DNA of 64,000 bases from Telluria antibiotica (GTDB lineage Bacteria; Pseudomonadota; Gammaproteobacteria; Burkholderiales; Burkholderiaceae_D): the NCBI RefSeq assembly GCF_011682055.1, contig NZ_JAAQOM010000001.1, forward strand, positions 186,001 through 250,000. The letters run 5' to 3'. Positions 17,290 through 26,733 of this stretch are shown piece by piece. A program made the translations under genes and the position numbers. Below the pieces are notes generated by a model. The model saw only the letters and a program-made list of their open reading frames with translations. It was not told where the DNA came from and searched no databases. The number at the start of each line of letters is the position of its first letter. The stretch's first letter is position 1.

Positions 17290-18120
17290 ATGGACTACAA
17301 GACGATCGTCGTGCATGTGGACGAATCGCGCCACGCGCACGTCCGCATCCGTTACGCGGCCCGGCTCGCGCGCGACCATGGCGCCCTGCTGCTGGGCGCC
17401 GCGTTCACCGGCGTGTCGCGCGCCGTGTTCCCGACCGGGTTCGACATCCGCCCCGCGACGCTCGAAGCCAGCTATTTCGAGCCGCTCGAGGGCAACGCCC
17501 GGCGCGCGCTGGCCGCGTTCGACCTGATCGCCGCCGAGGAACGCACGGCGCACGACAGCCGGCTCGTGTGCGACCAGGCCGACGAAGGCCTGGCCCGGCT
17601 CGCGCGCTTCGCCGACCTCGTCGTCGTCAGCCGGGACGATCCCGACGAGGCACCCGCCGGCAGCGTCGTGCGCATTCCCGACTACGTGATCCTGAATGCC
17701 GCCCGTCCCGTCGTCATCGTGCCGTACCGCGCCGAAGCGCCCGCCCTGCCCGGCCGCATCCTGCTCGCCTGGGACGGCGGCAAGGAAGCGTCGCTCGCCC
17801 TCTCCGCCGCGTTGCCGCTGCTGGAGCGCGCGGACGCCGTCGTTGTCGCCGACCTGGCCGGCACTGCGGGCGGCGACTTCCAGGCGCAGCTGGCCGACGT
17901 GCGCGACTGGCTCGCCCGCCACGGTGTCCAGGCCGAGACGCTGCTGGGCACCGCTGCCCGCGACGAAGGCGCCGCCCTGCTCGAGCTCGCGCGCGCGCAA
18001 GCGGCGGACCTGCTCGTGATGGGCTGCTACGGCCACAGCCGCCTGCGCGAACTGTGCCTGGGCGGCGCGAGCCGCACCGTGCTGGCCGAGGCGGACATCC
18101 CCGTCCTGCTGGCGCACTGA
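17290..18120 (+). CDS. Universal stress protein, tandem UspA domains
   Basis: A 276-aa cytoplasmic protein with two UspA folds: residues 1-140 (start MDYKTIVVHVDESRHAHVRI) and about 150-276. The C-terminal half carries an ATP-type motif MGCYGHSRLRELCLGGASRT near residues 243-262 (compare G-x2-G-x9-G-S/T). Two-domain Usp proteins often accompany hypoxia or dormancy regulons in Betaproteobacteria. Here the gene is 9 bp after the hemerythrin-like gene and 8 bp before the P-type ATPase gene, downstream of an FNR-type box, so co-expression at low oxygen is likely. Confidence 0.92.
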   Translation: MDYKTIVVHVDESRHAHVRIRYAARLARDHGALLLGAAFTGVSRAVFPTGFDIRPATLEASYFEPLEGNARRALAAFDLIAAEERTAHDSRLVCDQADEGLARLARFADLVVVSRDDPDEAPAGSVVRIPDYVILNAARPVVIVPYRAEAPALPGRILLAWDGGKEASLALSAALPLLERADAVVVADLAGTAGGDFQAQLADVRDWLARHGVQAETLLGTAARDEGAALLELARAQAADLLVMGCYGHSRLRELCLGGASRTVLAEADIPVLLAH

Positions 18121-18127
18121 ACCCGGC

Positions 18128-20785
18128 ATGGGGACCCGCTCGGCCCCCGCCGCGCCGGCCACGCCCGATCTCGCGGCCGTCGCCGCGCTGGCGCCCGACG
18201 CCGCGCTCGCCCTGTTGGGCAGCCGCGCCGCCGGGCTGTCCGCCGCGGAGAGCCAGGCACGCCTCGCGTCGTTCGGGCGCAACGGCGTCGCCGCCGAGCC
18301 GAGGCGCCACATCATCGTCGACCTGCTGACCCAGCTGGCGCGGCCGCTGCCGCTGCTGCTGCTCGCGCTGGCCGGCGTCGACGTGGCAACGGGCCAGCCC
18401 CTGGGCGCCGCCGTCATCGGCGCCATCGTCGTCCTGTCCGCCCTGCTGGGCATCGTGCAGGAGCGCCGCTCCGGCAGCGCCGTGCGCCGCCTGCGCGCGC
18501 TCGTGCACACGACCGTCCGCGCGCTGCGGGCCGACGCGAACAAGGCAGGCGACACCGTCGAGGTGCCGCTCGAGCAGCTCGTGCCGGGTGACGTCGTCGT
18601 GCTGTCCGCGGGCGACCCCGTGCCGGCCGACGTGCGCTTCCTCGACACGAACGACCTGTTCGTCGACCAGGCCGCGCTGACCGGAGAATCGCTGCCCGTC
18701 GCCAAGCATGCGCGCGCGCTGCCGGATGCCGCCGCCCGCGCCGGCGACGCCGCCGCGCTGGCGAACGTCGGCTTCATGGGCGCGCACGTCACGAGCGGCG
18801 GCGCGCGCGCCCTCGTCGTCGCGACGGGCGCCGCGACGGGATTCGGCCACGTGGCCGCGGCCCTCGCGCAGGCGCGCGAGACGACGCCGTTCGAGCGCGA
18901 CATCGACCGCGTGATCGCCTTGCTGCTGCGCTTCATGGCGCTGATGGCGCCGCTCGTGTTCGTGCTGAACCTCGTCACGAAACACGACTGGTACGAGGCG
19001 CTGCTGTTCGCCACCGCGGTCGCCGTCGGCCTCGCGCCGGAGATGCTGCCGATGATCGTCACCGTCAACCTGGCGCGCGGCGCGCTGCTGCTGGCCGGAC
19101 GCAAGGTCATCGTCAAGCGCCTCGGCGCCGTGCAGGCGCTGGGCGCGATCGACGTCCTGTGCACCGACAAGACGGGGACACTCACCCAGGACCGCGTCGT
19201 GCTGCTCAAGCACGTCGACATCGACGGGCGCGATTCCGATCGCGTGCTGGACTACGCCTACCTGAACAGCCGCCACCAGACGGGGCTGCACAACCTGCTC
19301 GACAAGGCCGTGCTCGACCAGCCCGGCCTGCCCGCGCGCCTCGATGCCGGCTGGCGCAAGCTGGGCGAGATGCCGTTCGACTTCGAACGGCGCCGCATGT
19401 CGGTCGTGCTGGAGGGCCCCGACGGCGCGCGCATCCTCGTGTGCAAGGGCGCCGTCGACGAGATCACGGGCGTGTGCAGCGCCGCGGAGCGCGCGGGCGC
19501 GCGCGTGCCGTTCGAGCCCGCGCACGCCGCGACGCTGGGCGCGACGGCCGACGGGCTGAACGAGGACGGCCTGCGCGTGATCGCCATCGCCTGCCGCACG
19601 CTCGGCCCCGACGAAGCGATCGACCACGACCCGGCGGCCGAGCGCGACCTCACGCTGATGGGGTATATCGCGTTCTTCGATCCGCCGCGCGAGTCGGCGG
19701 CGGCCGCGATTGCCGGGCTGCGCGCGCACGGCGTCGACGTCAAGGTGCTGAGCGGCGACGTCCCAGCCGTCTGCGCCCACGTGTGCCGGCTCGTCGGCAT
19801 CGACGCCACCGCCATCCTCGACGGCGCCACGCTCGAGCGCTTGTCGGACGACGCGCTCGCGCAGCGGGTCGCGACGACGCAGGTGTTCGCGAAGCTGAAC
19901 CCCGGGCAGAAAACGCGCGTCATCCAGGCGCTGCAGGCGCGCGGACGCGTCGTCGGCTTCCTCGGCGACGGCGTCAACGACGGCCCGGCGCTGAAACGCG
20001 CCGACGTGGGCATCGCCGTCGACAGCGGCACGGACGTGGCGCGCGACGCGGCCGATCTCGTGCTGCTGGAAAAAAGCCTGCTCGCCGTCGACGAGGGCAT
20101 CGCGATCGGCCGCACCGTGTTCGGCAACATCGTCAAGTACGTGCGCATGAGCGCCAGCTCGAACTTCGGCAACATGCTCAGCGTCGTCGGCGCCAGCGTG
20201 CTGTTGCCGTTCCTGCCGATGGCGCCGCTGCAGGTCCTGCTCAACAACCTGCTGTACGACTGCTCGCAGACCGCGGTGACGACCGACCGCGTCGAGGCGC
20301 ACTACCTCGCCGCGCCGCGCCGCTGGGAACTCGGCAGCCTGCGCCGCTACGTCCTGTGCTTCGGGCCCCTCAGCTCCCTGTTCGACTACGCGACGTTCGC
20401 GCTGCTGTGGTTCGGCCTCGGTGCCGCCCGTGCGCCCGCGCTGTTCCAGTCGGGCTGGTTCGTCGAATCGCTGCTGTCGCAGGCGCTCGTCGTGTACGTG
20501 CTGCGCGCGAGCGCCGCACCGTGGGCCGCCGTGCCGCCATCGCGCGCGCTGGTGGCCGCGACGCTGGCCGTGTGCGCGGCCGGCGTCTGGCTGCCGTACG
20601 CACCGTTCGCCCACCTGTTCGGCCTCGTGCCGCTGCCGCCGGGCTACTGGTGGGGTCTTTCCGCCATCCTGCCCGGCTACCTCGTGCTCGTCCAGCTGGC
20701 CAAGGCCGCGCTCGTACGCCGCTTCGGCATCGACCGCGCGCTGCCCGCCGTGGCCGCGCCGCGGCTCGATACCGGGACGGCCTAG
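18128..20785 (+). CDS. mgtA: Mg2+-importing type P-type ATPase (MgtA/MgtB-like)
   Basis: An 885-aa membrane ATPase. A cation-ATPase N-terminal domain is followed by two helices near residues 70-105. The actuator motif LTGESLPV lies near 184, the phosphorylation motif DKTGTLTQD starts at Asp347, and the hinge GDGVNDGPALKRADVG lies near 615. Six C-terminal helices follow, including NFGNMLSVVGASVLLPFLPM, then PLQVLLNNLLYDCSQ, which resemble the P3B (MgtA) branch more than Ca2+ pumps. It is the third gene after the FNR-type box. The stop codon TAG overlaps the stop of the convergent alcohol dehydrogenase gene within a shared CTAG. Confidence 0.9.
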   Translation: MGTRSAPAAPATPDLAAVAALAPDAALALLGSRAAGLSAAESQARLASFGRNGVAAEPRRHIIVDLLTQLARPLPLLLLALAGVDVATGQPLGAAVIGAIVVLSALLGIVQERRSGSAVRRLRALVHTTVRALRADANKAGDTVEVPLEQLVPGDVVVLSAGDPVPADVRFLDTNDLFVDQAALTGESLPVAKHARALPDAAARAGDAAALANVGFMGAHVTSGGARALVVATGAATGFGHVAAALAQARETTPFERDIDRVIALLLRFMALMAPLVFVLNLVTKHDWYEALLFATAVAVGLAPEMLPMIVTVNLARGALLLAGRKVIVKRLGAVQALGAIDVLCTDKTGTLTQDRVVLLKHVDIDGRDSDRVLDYAYLNSRHQTGLHNLLDKAVLDQPGLPARLDAGWRKLGEMPFDFERRRMSVVLEGPDGARILVCKGAVDEITGVCSAAERAGARVPFEPAHAATLGATADGLNEDGLRVIAIACRTLGPDEAIDHDPAAERDLTLMGYIAFFDPPRESAAAAIAGLRAHGVDVKVLSGDVPAVCAHVCRLVGIDATAILDGATLERLSDDALAQRVATTQVFAKLNPGQKTRVIQALQARGRVVGFLGDGVNDGPALKRADVGIAVDSGTDVARDAADLVLLEKSLLAVDEGIAIGRTVFGNIVKYVRMSASSNFGNMLSVVGASVLLPFLPMAPLQVLLNNLLYDCSQTAVTTDRVEAHYLAAPRRWELGSLRRYVLCFGPLSSLFDYATFALLWFGLGAARAPALFQSGWFVESLLSQALVVYVLRASAAPWAAVPPSRALVAATLAVCAAGVWLPYAPFAHLFGLVPLPPGYWWGLSAILPGYLVLVQLAKAALVRRFGIDRALPAVAAPRLDTGTA

Positions 20786-21777
20786 GGCAGCAGCACGGCG
20801 GCGCCGTCGATGCGGCCGGCGCGCAAGTCGTCCAGCGCCGTGTTCGCGGCGGCGAGCGGATACGTCGTGACCGTCGTCGCGATGCCGCCCGCACCCACGA
20901 GGTCGAAGAACGCGGCGCCGTCGGCGCGCGTGAGGTTCGCCACGGAGCGCACGCAGCGCTCGCCCCACAGCAGCGCGTACGGAAAGGAAGGGATGTCGCT
21001 CATGTGGATGCCCGCGCACACGACGGTGCCGCCGCGCGCCGTCGCGGCCAGCGCCTGCGGGACGAGCGCACCGACAGGCGCGAACAGGATCGCGGCGTCG
21101 AGCGGCTGTGGCGGCGCCGTGCCGGACGGGCCGGCCCACGCGGCGCCCAGCGTGCACGCGAACGCTTGCGATTGCAGGTCGCCGGGACGCGTGAAGGCGA
21201 ACACGGTGCGGCCCTGCAGGCGCGCCACCTGCGCGACGATGTGCGCGGCGGCGCCGAAGCCGTACAGGCCGAGACGGCGGGCCGCGCCCGTCATCGCATA
21301 GGCGCGGTAGCCGATCAGGCCCGCGCACAGCAGCGGTGCCGCATGCGCGTCGTCGTAGGCGGCAGGCAGCGGGCAGCAATAGCGCGCGTCGGCCAGCGTG
21401 TACTCCGTGAAGCCGCCGTCGCGGTCGTACCCGGTGAACAGCGCCTGCTCGCACAGGTTCTCGCGTCCTTCGACGCAGTACGCGCAGACGCCGCAACTGC
21501 CGCCCAGCCACGGCACGCCGACGCGCGTGCCCGGCGCGAACCGGTCCGCGAGGGCGCCCGCCGCCACGACGTCGCCGACGATCTCGTGGCCCGGCACGAG
21601 CGGCAGCCGGTGCGGCGGCAGGTCGCCGTCGACGATGTGCAGGTCGGTGCGGCAGACGGCGCAGGCGCGCACGCGCAGCAGCACGTCGTGCGGGCCCGGT
21701 TGCGGAACGGGACGGCGCTCGGGGCGCAGCGGCAGCCCGGGGCCGTCCAGCACCATGGCCATCATCGACGCGGCCAT
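20782..21777 (-). CDS. Zinc-dependent alcohol dehydrogenase family protein
   Basis: A medium-chain dehydrogenase of about 331 aa when started at ATG 21777. The catalytic zinc motif is CAVCRTDLHIVDGD, followed by the GHEIVGDVV motif; structural-zinc cysteines lie in GSCGVCAYCVEGRENLCEQ. The Rossmann region LGLYGFGAAAHIVAQVA replaces the usual GxGxxG with GFGAAA. The pattern resembles the AdhP/AdhA group found near PHB and Usp genes. Its start is 5 bp after the phbB stop, so the two form an operon. Several nearby ATGs (21765, 21762, 21756) are alternatives. The substrate is probably a short-chain alcohol or aldehyde. Confidence 0.88.
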   Translation of the reverse strand: MAASMMAMVLDGPGLPLRPERRPVPQPGPHDVLLRVRACAVCRTDLHIVDGDLPPHRLPLVPGHEIVGDVVAAGALADRFAPGTRVGVPWLGGSCGVCAYCVEGRENLCEQALFTGYDRDGGFTEYTLADARYCCPLPAAYDDAHAAPLLCAGLIGYRAYAMTGAARRLGLYGFGAAAHIVAQVARLQGRTVFAFTRPGDLQSQAFACTLGAAWAGPSGTAPPQPLDAAILFAPVGALVPQALAATARGGTVVCAGIHMSDIPSFPYALLWGERCVRSVANLTRADGAAFFDLVGAGGIATTVTTYPLAAANTALDDLRAGRIDGAAVLLP

Positions 21778-21781
21778 GAGG

Positions 21782-22507
21782 TCAGGCCAGGTACTGGCCG
21801 CCGTTGACGTCGAACGTGGCCCCGGTGACGAAGCCCGCGGCCTCGTCGGCCAGGAACGCAACCATGCGCGCCACGTCCTGCGGGGTGCCGAGGCGGCCGA
21901 CGGGGATGCCGGCGACGATCGCCTGCAGCACTTCCGGCTTGACCTTCGCCACCATGTCGGTGTCGCAGTAGCCGGGCGCCACCGCGTTGACGGTGATGCC
22001 GTGCGCCGCGTTTTCCAGCGCCAGCGATTTCGTGAAGCCGAAGATGCCGGCTTTCGCGGCCGCGTAGTTGCTCTGGCCCATCTGGCCCTTGCGGCCGTTG
22101 ATCGAGCTGATGTTGACGATGCGCCCGTAATGGCGGGCGCGCATGCCTTCGATGACCTGGCGCGTCACGTTGAACATCGACCCGAGATTCGTGCGCAGCA
22201 CGTTCCACCACTGGGCCTCGTCCATCTTGTGGAACATCGCGTCGGCCGTGATGCCCGCGTTGTTCACGAGCACGTCGACCGGCCCCAGCCGCTCGGCGAC
22301 GCGCGCGACACCCGCGCGGCAGGCATCGAAATCGGCCACGTCCCAGCGGAACGTGGCGATCCCCGCCTCTTCCTCCAGCCGCCGCGCCGCGGCCTCGTCG
22401 CCATGCCAGGTCGCGGCCACCTTGCAGCCGCGTTCGCGCAATGCCAGCGCGATCGCCTTGCCGAGTCCGCGCGTACCGCCCGTTACCAGTGCCACCTTGT
22501 CGTCCAT
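21782..22507 (-). CDS. phbB: Acetoacetyl-CoA reductase
   Basis: Reduces acetoacetyl-CoA to (R)-3-hydroxybutyryl-CoA with NADPH for polyhydroxybutyrate synthesis. The 241-aa SDR has TGGTRGLGKAIALALRERG (residues 9-27), NNAG near 88, and the PhbB-type catalytic segment ISSINGRKGQMGQSNYAAAK (Ser, Tyr and Lys present). The C-terminal VAFLADEAAGFVTGATFDVN is typical for PhbB. A strong AGGAGGC ribosome site precedes the ATG. No phaC or phaA is in the window. Coupling to the alcohol dehydrogenase gene suggests a redox-balancing use under oxygen limitation. Confidence 0.92.
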   Translation of the reverse strand: MDDKVALVTGGTRGLGKAIALALRERGCKVAATWHGDEAAARRLEEEAGIATFRWDVADFDACRAGVARVAERLGPVDVLVNNAGITADAMFHKMDEAQWWNVLRTNLGSMFNVTRQVIEGMRARHYGRIVNISSINGRKGQMGQSNYAAAKAGIFGFTKSLALENAAHGITVNAVAPGYCDTDMVAKVKPEVLQAIVAGIPVGRLGTPQDVARMVAFLADEAAGFVTGATFDVNGGQYLA

Positions 22508-22603
22508 GGAAGCCTCCTGTCAGTGTCGATCGGATCTCCCATTCTGCTCCGCTCGTACGGGCGGCGCCAGCGGTGCTCCCGCACGCGCGCTGTCGGGTAT
22601 CCC

Positions 22604-24208
22604 CTACGCCACGGTCAGCATGCGGACCGGGTCGGTCGCGGCGGTGCGGCGCATGCCGGGCGCCTGCGCATCGAGCCGGAACGCGCCGACGGCGAGCGCC
22701 AGGCTTTCCGCCTCCTCGCGCAGTGCCTGGGCGGCGGCCGTGGCCTCCTCGACCAGCGAGGCGTTCTGCTGGGTCGTCTGGTCCATCTGGACGATGGCGC
22801 GGTTGACTTCCTCGATGCCGACCGACTGTTCCTGGCTGGCCGCCATGATCTCGGCCATGATGTCCGTCACGCGGTTGATGCTGCCGACGATCTCGCCCAT
22901 CGTGGCGCCGGCCTGGTCGACGAGCGCCGAGCCGTGATTGACCTTCTGCACGGAGTCGGCGATCAGTCCCTTGATTTCCTTGGCCGCGGCCGCGCTGCGC
23001 TGCGCCAGGTTGCGTACCTCGGACGCGACGACGGCGAACCCGCGGCCCTGCTCGCCCGCGCGCGCCGCTTCCACGGCCGCGTTCAATGCGAGGATGTTGG
23101 TCTGGAACGCGATGCCGTCGATGACGCCGATGATGTCCGCGATGCGGGTGGCCGACGTATTGATCGCACCCATCGTCGACACGACCTGCGTCACCACCGT
23201 GCCGCCCTTCGCGGCCACCGCGGATGCCGACTGCGCCAGCACGTTGGCCTGGCGCGCGTTGTCCGCGTTCTGGCGGACGGTCGACGTCAGCGCTTCCATC
23301 GACGCGGCGGTGCGCTCGAGCGACGCGGCCTGCTGCTCGGTGCGCGTCGACAGGTCCAGGTTGCCGCTCGCGATCTCGCCCGACGCGGACGCGATGGTGT
23401 CGGTGCCCGCGCGCACGCGGCCCACGAGACGCGCGAGGCCCGCGTTCATGTCGCTCAGCGCGCGCATCAGGTGGCCCGTCTCGTCGTTGGCGCGGACGCG
23501 GATGTCCTGCGTCAGGTCGCCGGCGGCCACGGCGCCGGCAATGCGCACGGCTTCGTCCAGCGGATGCACGATCCCCTTCACGAGCATGGCGCCCACGATG
23601 GCGGCGAGGATCAGGCCCAGGGCCACGCCGGACAGGCAGACGAGACGCACCATCTCGTACGTCGACCGCGACTTGTCGTTGGCTTTCGCGGCTTCGTCCA
23701 GTTGCAACTGGATCAGGGCATTGATCGCCGCGCGGACCGGCGCGAACACCTCGATCATCGGGCCGTGCACGAGCGCGGTCGCGCGCGCCACGTCGCCGGC
23801 GCGCAGCGCCTCCACCAGCGGACGCTGGGCGTCGGCGACGAACCTGGCGCGCGCCCGCAGCAAGCGATCGGCGGCCTCTTTTTCGCCGTCCACCATCTCC
23901 GTGGCCGAATATATCTTCCACTGCTCGTCGATGACGGCATCGTTGCGCTCGACGTCGGCCAGCAGCGCGGGGACCTTGGACGGTTCGACCGTGAGCGCGC
24001 GCGCGAGGGCCAGCTGGTTCAGGTTCATGCTGCGCACGACCTTGTCCAGCTGGCCGAGGCACACGAGCTGGTTGGCGTACATCGCCTGCATGCGGCCGTT
24101 CGCCTGGCCCAGGCTGACAATGCCGACGGTGGCACCGACGATCAATTCGAAACCGAGGAGCGCGATCACGAAGATCAGGCGCGTTTTGATGGTGACATTT
24201 TTAAACAT
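22604..24208 (-). CDS. Methyl-accepting chemotaxis protein
   Basis: A 534-aa inner-membrane receptor: helix 1 at about residues 11-33 ([19 protein letters not shown]), a periplasmic four-helix-bundle sensor domain, helix 2 at about 188-212, a HAMP domain, then a long cytoplasmic coiled coil. The signalling hairpin contains [20 protein letters not shown] and [23 protein letters not shown], the signature of class 36H-type receptors of the Tar/Tsr kind. No NWETF-like CheR-binding tail is seen at the C-terminus. A promoter with a perfect TATAAT lies upstream. The ligand cannot be predicted. Confidence 0.95.
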   Translation of the reverse strand: MFKNVTIKTRLIFVIALLGFELIVGATVGIVSLGQANGRMQAMYANQLVCLGQLDKVVRSMNLNQLALARALTVEPSKVPALLADVERNDAVIDEQWKIYSATEMVDGEKEAADRLLRARARFVADAQRPLVEALRAGDVARATALVHGPMIEVFAPVRAAINALIQLQLDEAAKANDKSRSTYEMVRLVCLSGVALGLILAAIVGAMLVKGIVHPLDEAVRIAGAVAAGDLTQDIRVRANDETGHLMRALSDMNAGLARLVGRVRAGTDTIASASGEIASGNLDLSTRTEQQAASLERTAASMEALTSTVRQNADNARQANVLAQSASAVAAKGGTVVTQVVSTMGAINTSATRIADIIGVIDGIAFQTNILALNAAVEAARAGEQGRGFAVVASEVRNLAQRSAAAAKEIKGLIADSVQKVNHGSALVDQAGATMGEIVGSINRVTDIMAEIMAASQEQSVGIEEVNRAIVQMDQTTQQNASLVEEATAAAQALREEAESLALAVGAFRLDAQAPGMRRTAATDPVRMLTVA

Positions 24209-24237
24209 GGGGGGCGATGAAAACGGAAGGTACTTGG

Positions 24238-24266
24238 ATTATAGAAACAGACCGATCCATGTGGAA
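24238..24266 (-). promoter_or_regulatory. Sigma70-type promoter of the chemotaxis receptor gene
   Basis: On the minus strand, TATAAT (24243-24238) is preceded at 17 bases by TTCCAC (24266-24261), about 30 bases before the receptor ATG. An inverted repeat ACAGACC (24247-24253) / GGTCTGT (24275-24281) overlaps the -35 region and could be an operator. Confidence 0.5.
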
Positions 24267-24355
24267 ATGAACCAGGTCTGTATTGATCCGTTTTCGTCGA
24301 TACGTGGCCGATGCGCAACGAACCGTTGCCGCTCCGCCAACGCCGGACGCCGGGG

Positions 24356-25627
24356 TCAGCGCAGGTTGCCCGTGTGGCCCAGCGAATAGCGGCCCGGCTG
24401 CGGCCACACGGTCAGGCCGTGGGGTTCGCCGCCGACCTTCACCTTCTGCATGTCGCCCGTCTTCGTGTCGATGCGGTACACGACGTCGTCGTAGCGCCCC
24501 GACAGCCACAGCCACTTGCCGTCCGCGCTGACGTTGCCCATGTCCGGGCTGCCGCCGCCCGGCACGGGCCAGTTGGCGACGATCTTGCCAGTCGCGAAAT
24601 CGAGCACGGCCACGCTGCCCGGGCCCTTGCGCTTGCCGTGGATGCGGTGCGTGCCGCGGCTCGCGATGTACAGGAATTTGCCGTCGCGGCTCGGATACAG
24701 CCCGTGCGTGCCGATGCCGACGGGAACGAAGCCGATTTCCTTCAGGTTGTCGCCGTCGACGACGTGCACGCCGTCCGCGTCCATGTCCGCGATGTAGAAG
24801 CGCTTGCCGTCCGGGGAGCTGCGGATGTCCTGCGGCATGCCCTTCTTCGCCGAGCAGATCTCGGTGGCGCCGGGCGCCGTCGGGTCGACGCCTTCGCGGA
24901 AGCGCGTCGACGGCATCGACAGCTTCAGGTAGCCCAGCACCTTGCGGTTCACGAGGTCGATCTTCGCGAGGCTGCCGTCGAACTCGCACGTGAACAGCGC
25001 GTAGCGGCCGTCGATCGAAAAGTCGGCGTGGTTGATGCCGCCGCATTGCGGCACCTCGATCGCGTACTGCATCGCCATCGTGTGCGGATCGCGGAAGTCG
25101 AGCCGGTGGCGCGCCTCGGCCACGACGATGGCCGACCTGCCGTCCGGCGTGAAGTACATATTGTACGGATCGTCCACGGTGACGTTCGCGCCCGGCTTGC
25201 CGGTGCGCGGGTCGATGGGCGTGAGGCTGCCGTCGCCGTGGCGCTCGGCATTGTTCGCGACCCACAAGGTGCGCAGGTCCCACGACGGGATCACGTGCTG
25301 CGGGCTGCGGCCCACCTTGAACGTGTCGACGACCTTCATCGTCGCGGGGTCGATGACGCTGACGTCGTTCGAGCGCAGGTTCGGCACGTAGATGCGTTCC
25401 AGGTCGCCCTTCACGGCGGGACTCAGGTGCGTGGGGCCGATCTCGCTGTACAGGTTGCGCGCATCGACGACGGGCGGCATGCCGGCCACGGTCGTGACGG
25501 TGGCGATGGCTGGAGCGGGCTTCACGGCCGCGGGCGGCGCGGAGGCAACGCCGACACGCGAGACGACGGCCCCACCGGCCAGGACGGACAGTGCCAGGAC
25601 GGCACCAACGGTAACTTTGGATGACAC
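24356..25627 (-). CDS. Exported YVTN/cytochrome-D1-type beta-propeller protein
   Basis: A 423-aa protein started at GTG 25627, which gives a clean export signal (VLALSVLAGGAVVSRVGVAS). Repeated propeller blades follow: RIYVPNLRSNDVSVIDPATM, RYALFTCEFDGSLAKIDL, RFYIADMDADGVHVVDG, FLYIASRGTHRI and LWLSGRYDDVVYRIDTKTGD, giving about seven blades in the YncE/nitrite reductase D1-like group. No CxxCH haem motif is visible. The upstream creatininase-family gene ends 10 bp away and is also exported, so the two form an operon. The role, such as a periplasmic scaffold or substrate-binding protein, is unknown. Confidence 0.8.
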   Translation of the reverse strand: MSSKVTVGAVLALSVLAGGAVVSRVGVASAPPAAVKPAPAIATVTTVAGMPPVVDARNLYSEIGPTHLSPAVKGDLERIYVPNLRSNDVSVIDPATMKVVDTFKVGRSPQHVIPSWDLRTLWVANNAERHGDGSLTPIDPRTGKPGANVTVDDPYNMYFTPDGRSAIVVAEARHRLDFRDPHTMAMQYAIEVPQCGGINHADFSIDGRYALFTCEFDGSLAKIDLVNRKVLGYLKLSMPSTRFREGVDPTAPGATEICSAKKGMPQDIRSSPDGKRFYIADMDADGVHVVDGDNLKEIGFVPVGIGTHGLYPSRDGKFLYIASRGTHRIHGKRKGPGSVAVLDFATGKIVANWPVPGGGSPDMGNVSADGKWLWLSGRYDDVVYRIDTKTGDMQKVKVGGEPHGLTVWPQPGRYSLGHTGNLR

Positions 25628-25637
25628 GATGGCTTCT

Positions 25638-26492
25638 TTACTTTCGTTTGGTTGAATTCGGAGTCGGATCGGATGCCGGCTGCCGGGCGGCGCGGATGGC
25701 GGCGACGGACGCGTCGACGATGCGCTCGACGCCCATCCGGCCCAGTTCCGCCGTCGCGCGGCTCGGATCGCCGTGCACGCCTGCGCTCGCGCCGCCGCGC
25801 GCACCGGCCGCCACCTGCGCCGGCCGCACGAGCGCCGGGTCGACGGCCAGCGACAGCGCCGTATCGGCCAGGCCCGCGTGCGTGCCGATCTCGGCGTCGG
25901 CGAAGCCGCGCCGCTTCAGGTCGGCGAAGAATCCCGCCGTCGCGGCATCGTAGTACGCCGCCAGCGCGTGGGCGCGGCAACCGCCGGCGCGGTTCACGCG
26001 CGCGGCGGCAAGTTGTTCGTTCTTCTGGTAGCCGCCGTGGTCGCCCAGGAAAAAGACGTCGCGGATGCCATGCTGACACAGGCTCTTCGCCGTCGCTTCC
26101 AGCAGCGCTTCGAACGCGGCGTCCGGGATCGACAGGGTGCCCGCGAACCGCATATGGCCGGCCGGCGGCGCGATCGCGCCTTCGGGGACGTACGCGACGA
26201 CGGGCGCGACGACGGCATCGCCGAGGCGCGCGGCGATGCGTCCCGCCAGCACGCGGGCGCGGACATTGTGCTTGCCGAGGACGATGTGAGGACCGCTCTG
26301 CTCCGTGCCGCCGATGGGCACGAGGGCCGTCGTCGTGCCGGCCGCGATGCGGTCGCGCAGTTCGGGCGACGTGAGGTCCTCGAGGTAGACGCCGGGCGCG
26401 GCAGGCGCGGCGAAGGCATGCGGCGCCGCGAACAGGGCCAGGCAGGCGAGCGCCAGCGCATGGCGGCGTGCCGAGTTGTGCAGGTGAAGCAT
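25638..26492 (-). CDS. Exported creatininase-family amidohydrolase
   Basis: A 284-aa protein. The start at ATG 26492 gives a signal peptide (RHALALACLALFAAPHAFAA). Creatininase-fold metal-site motifs are seen as VPIGGTEQSGPHIVLGKHN (Glu and His) and FFLGDHGGYQKNE (Asp, His). The later family motif HAGExETS is altered to HAGLADTA, so one metal-ligand Glu may be lost. Family members hydrolyse creatinine, FAPy or processed peptides (MftE) in the cytoplasm; a secreted form is unusual. It is 10 bp upstream of an exported beta-propeller gene. The substrate is unknown. Confidence 0.85.
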   Translation of the reverse strand: MLHLHNSARRHALALACLALFAAPHAFAAPAAPGVYLEDLTSPELRDRIAAGTTTALVPIGGTEQSGPHIVLGKHNVRARVLAGRIAARLGDAVVAPVVAYVPEGAIAPPAGHMRFAGTLSIPDAAFEALLEATAKSLCQHGIRDVFFLGDHGGYQKNEQLAAARVNRAGGCRAHALAAYYDAATAGFFADLKRRGFADAEIGTHAGLADTALSLAVDPALVRPAQVAAGARGGASAGVHGDPSRATAELGRMGVERIVDASVAAIRAARQPASDPTPNSTKRK

Positions 26493-26733
26493 TGATCCGA
26501 GTTCCTGATGCTTGCGCGCGCAGGCACGAACGCCTAGTGACACGCGACCGAACACCTATTGTAGAGCATCAACTAGTACCAGGCGGGCGGGGCGCCGGAT
26601 TTTTTTCGCGGCCATGCGGAAACGACACGACCTCGTTGTTCTGACAGGTATGAAAACCTTTTCATATCGCAGATTTCCCGCTAGGATACCGATTCGCTCA
26701 TTACATAATTACGTAATATAAACGAGGAGACGT

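Noticed and set aside
17714..21511. Very long open frame (over 1200 codons) on the minus strand opposite the Usp and P-type ATPase genes
   Set aside because: Translation is Arg/Ala/Gly-rich low-complexity, typical of antisense frames in high-GC DNA; the plus-strand genes carry complete family motifs.
24340..24365. GGGGTCAG near 24352 as another copy of the 1371 repeat
   Set aside because: Only eight bases match and no inverted arm follows; likely chance.
26590..26630. T-run at about 26600 as a rho-independent terminator
   Set aside because: No convincing stem precedes it, and no plus-strand gene ends there.
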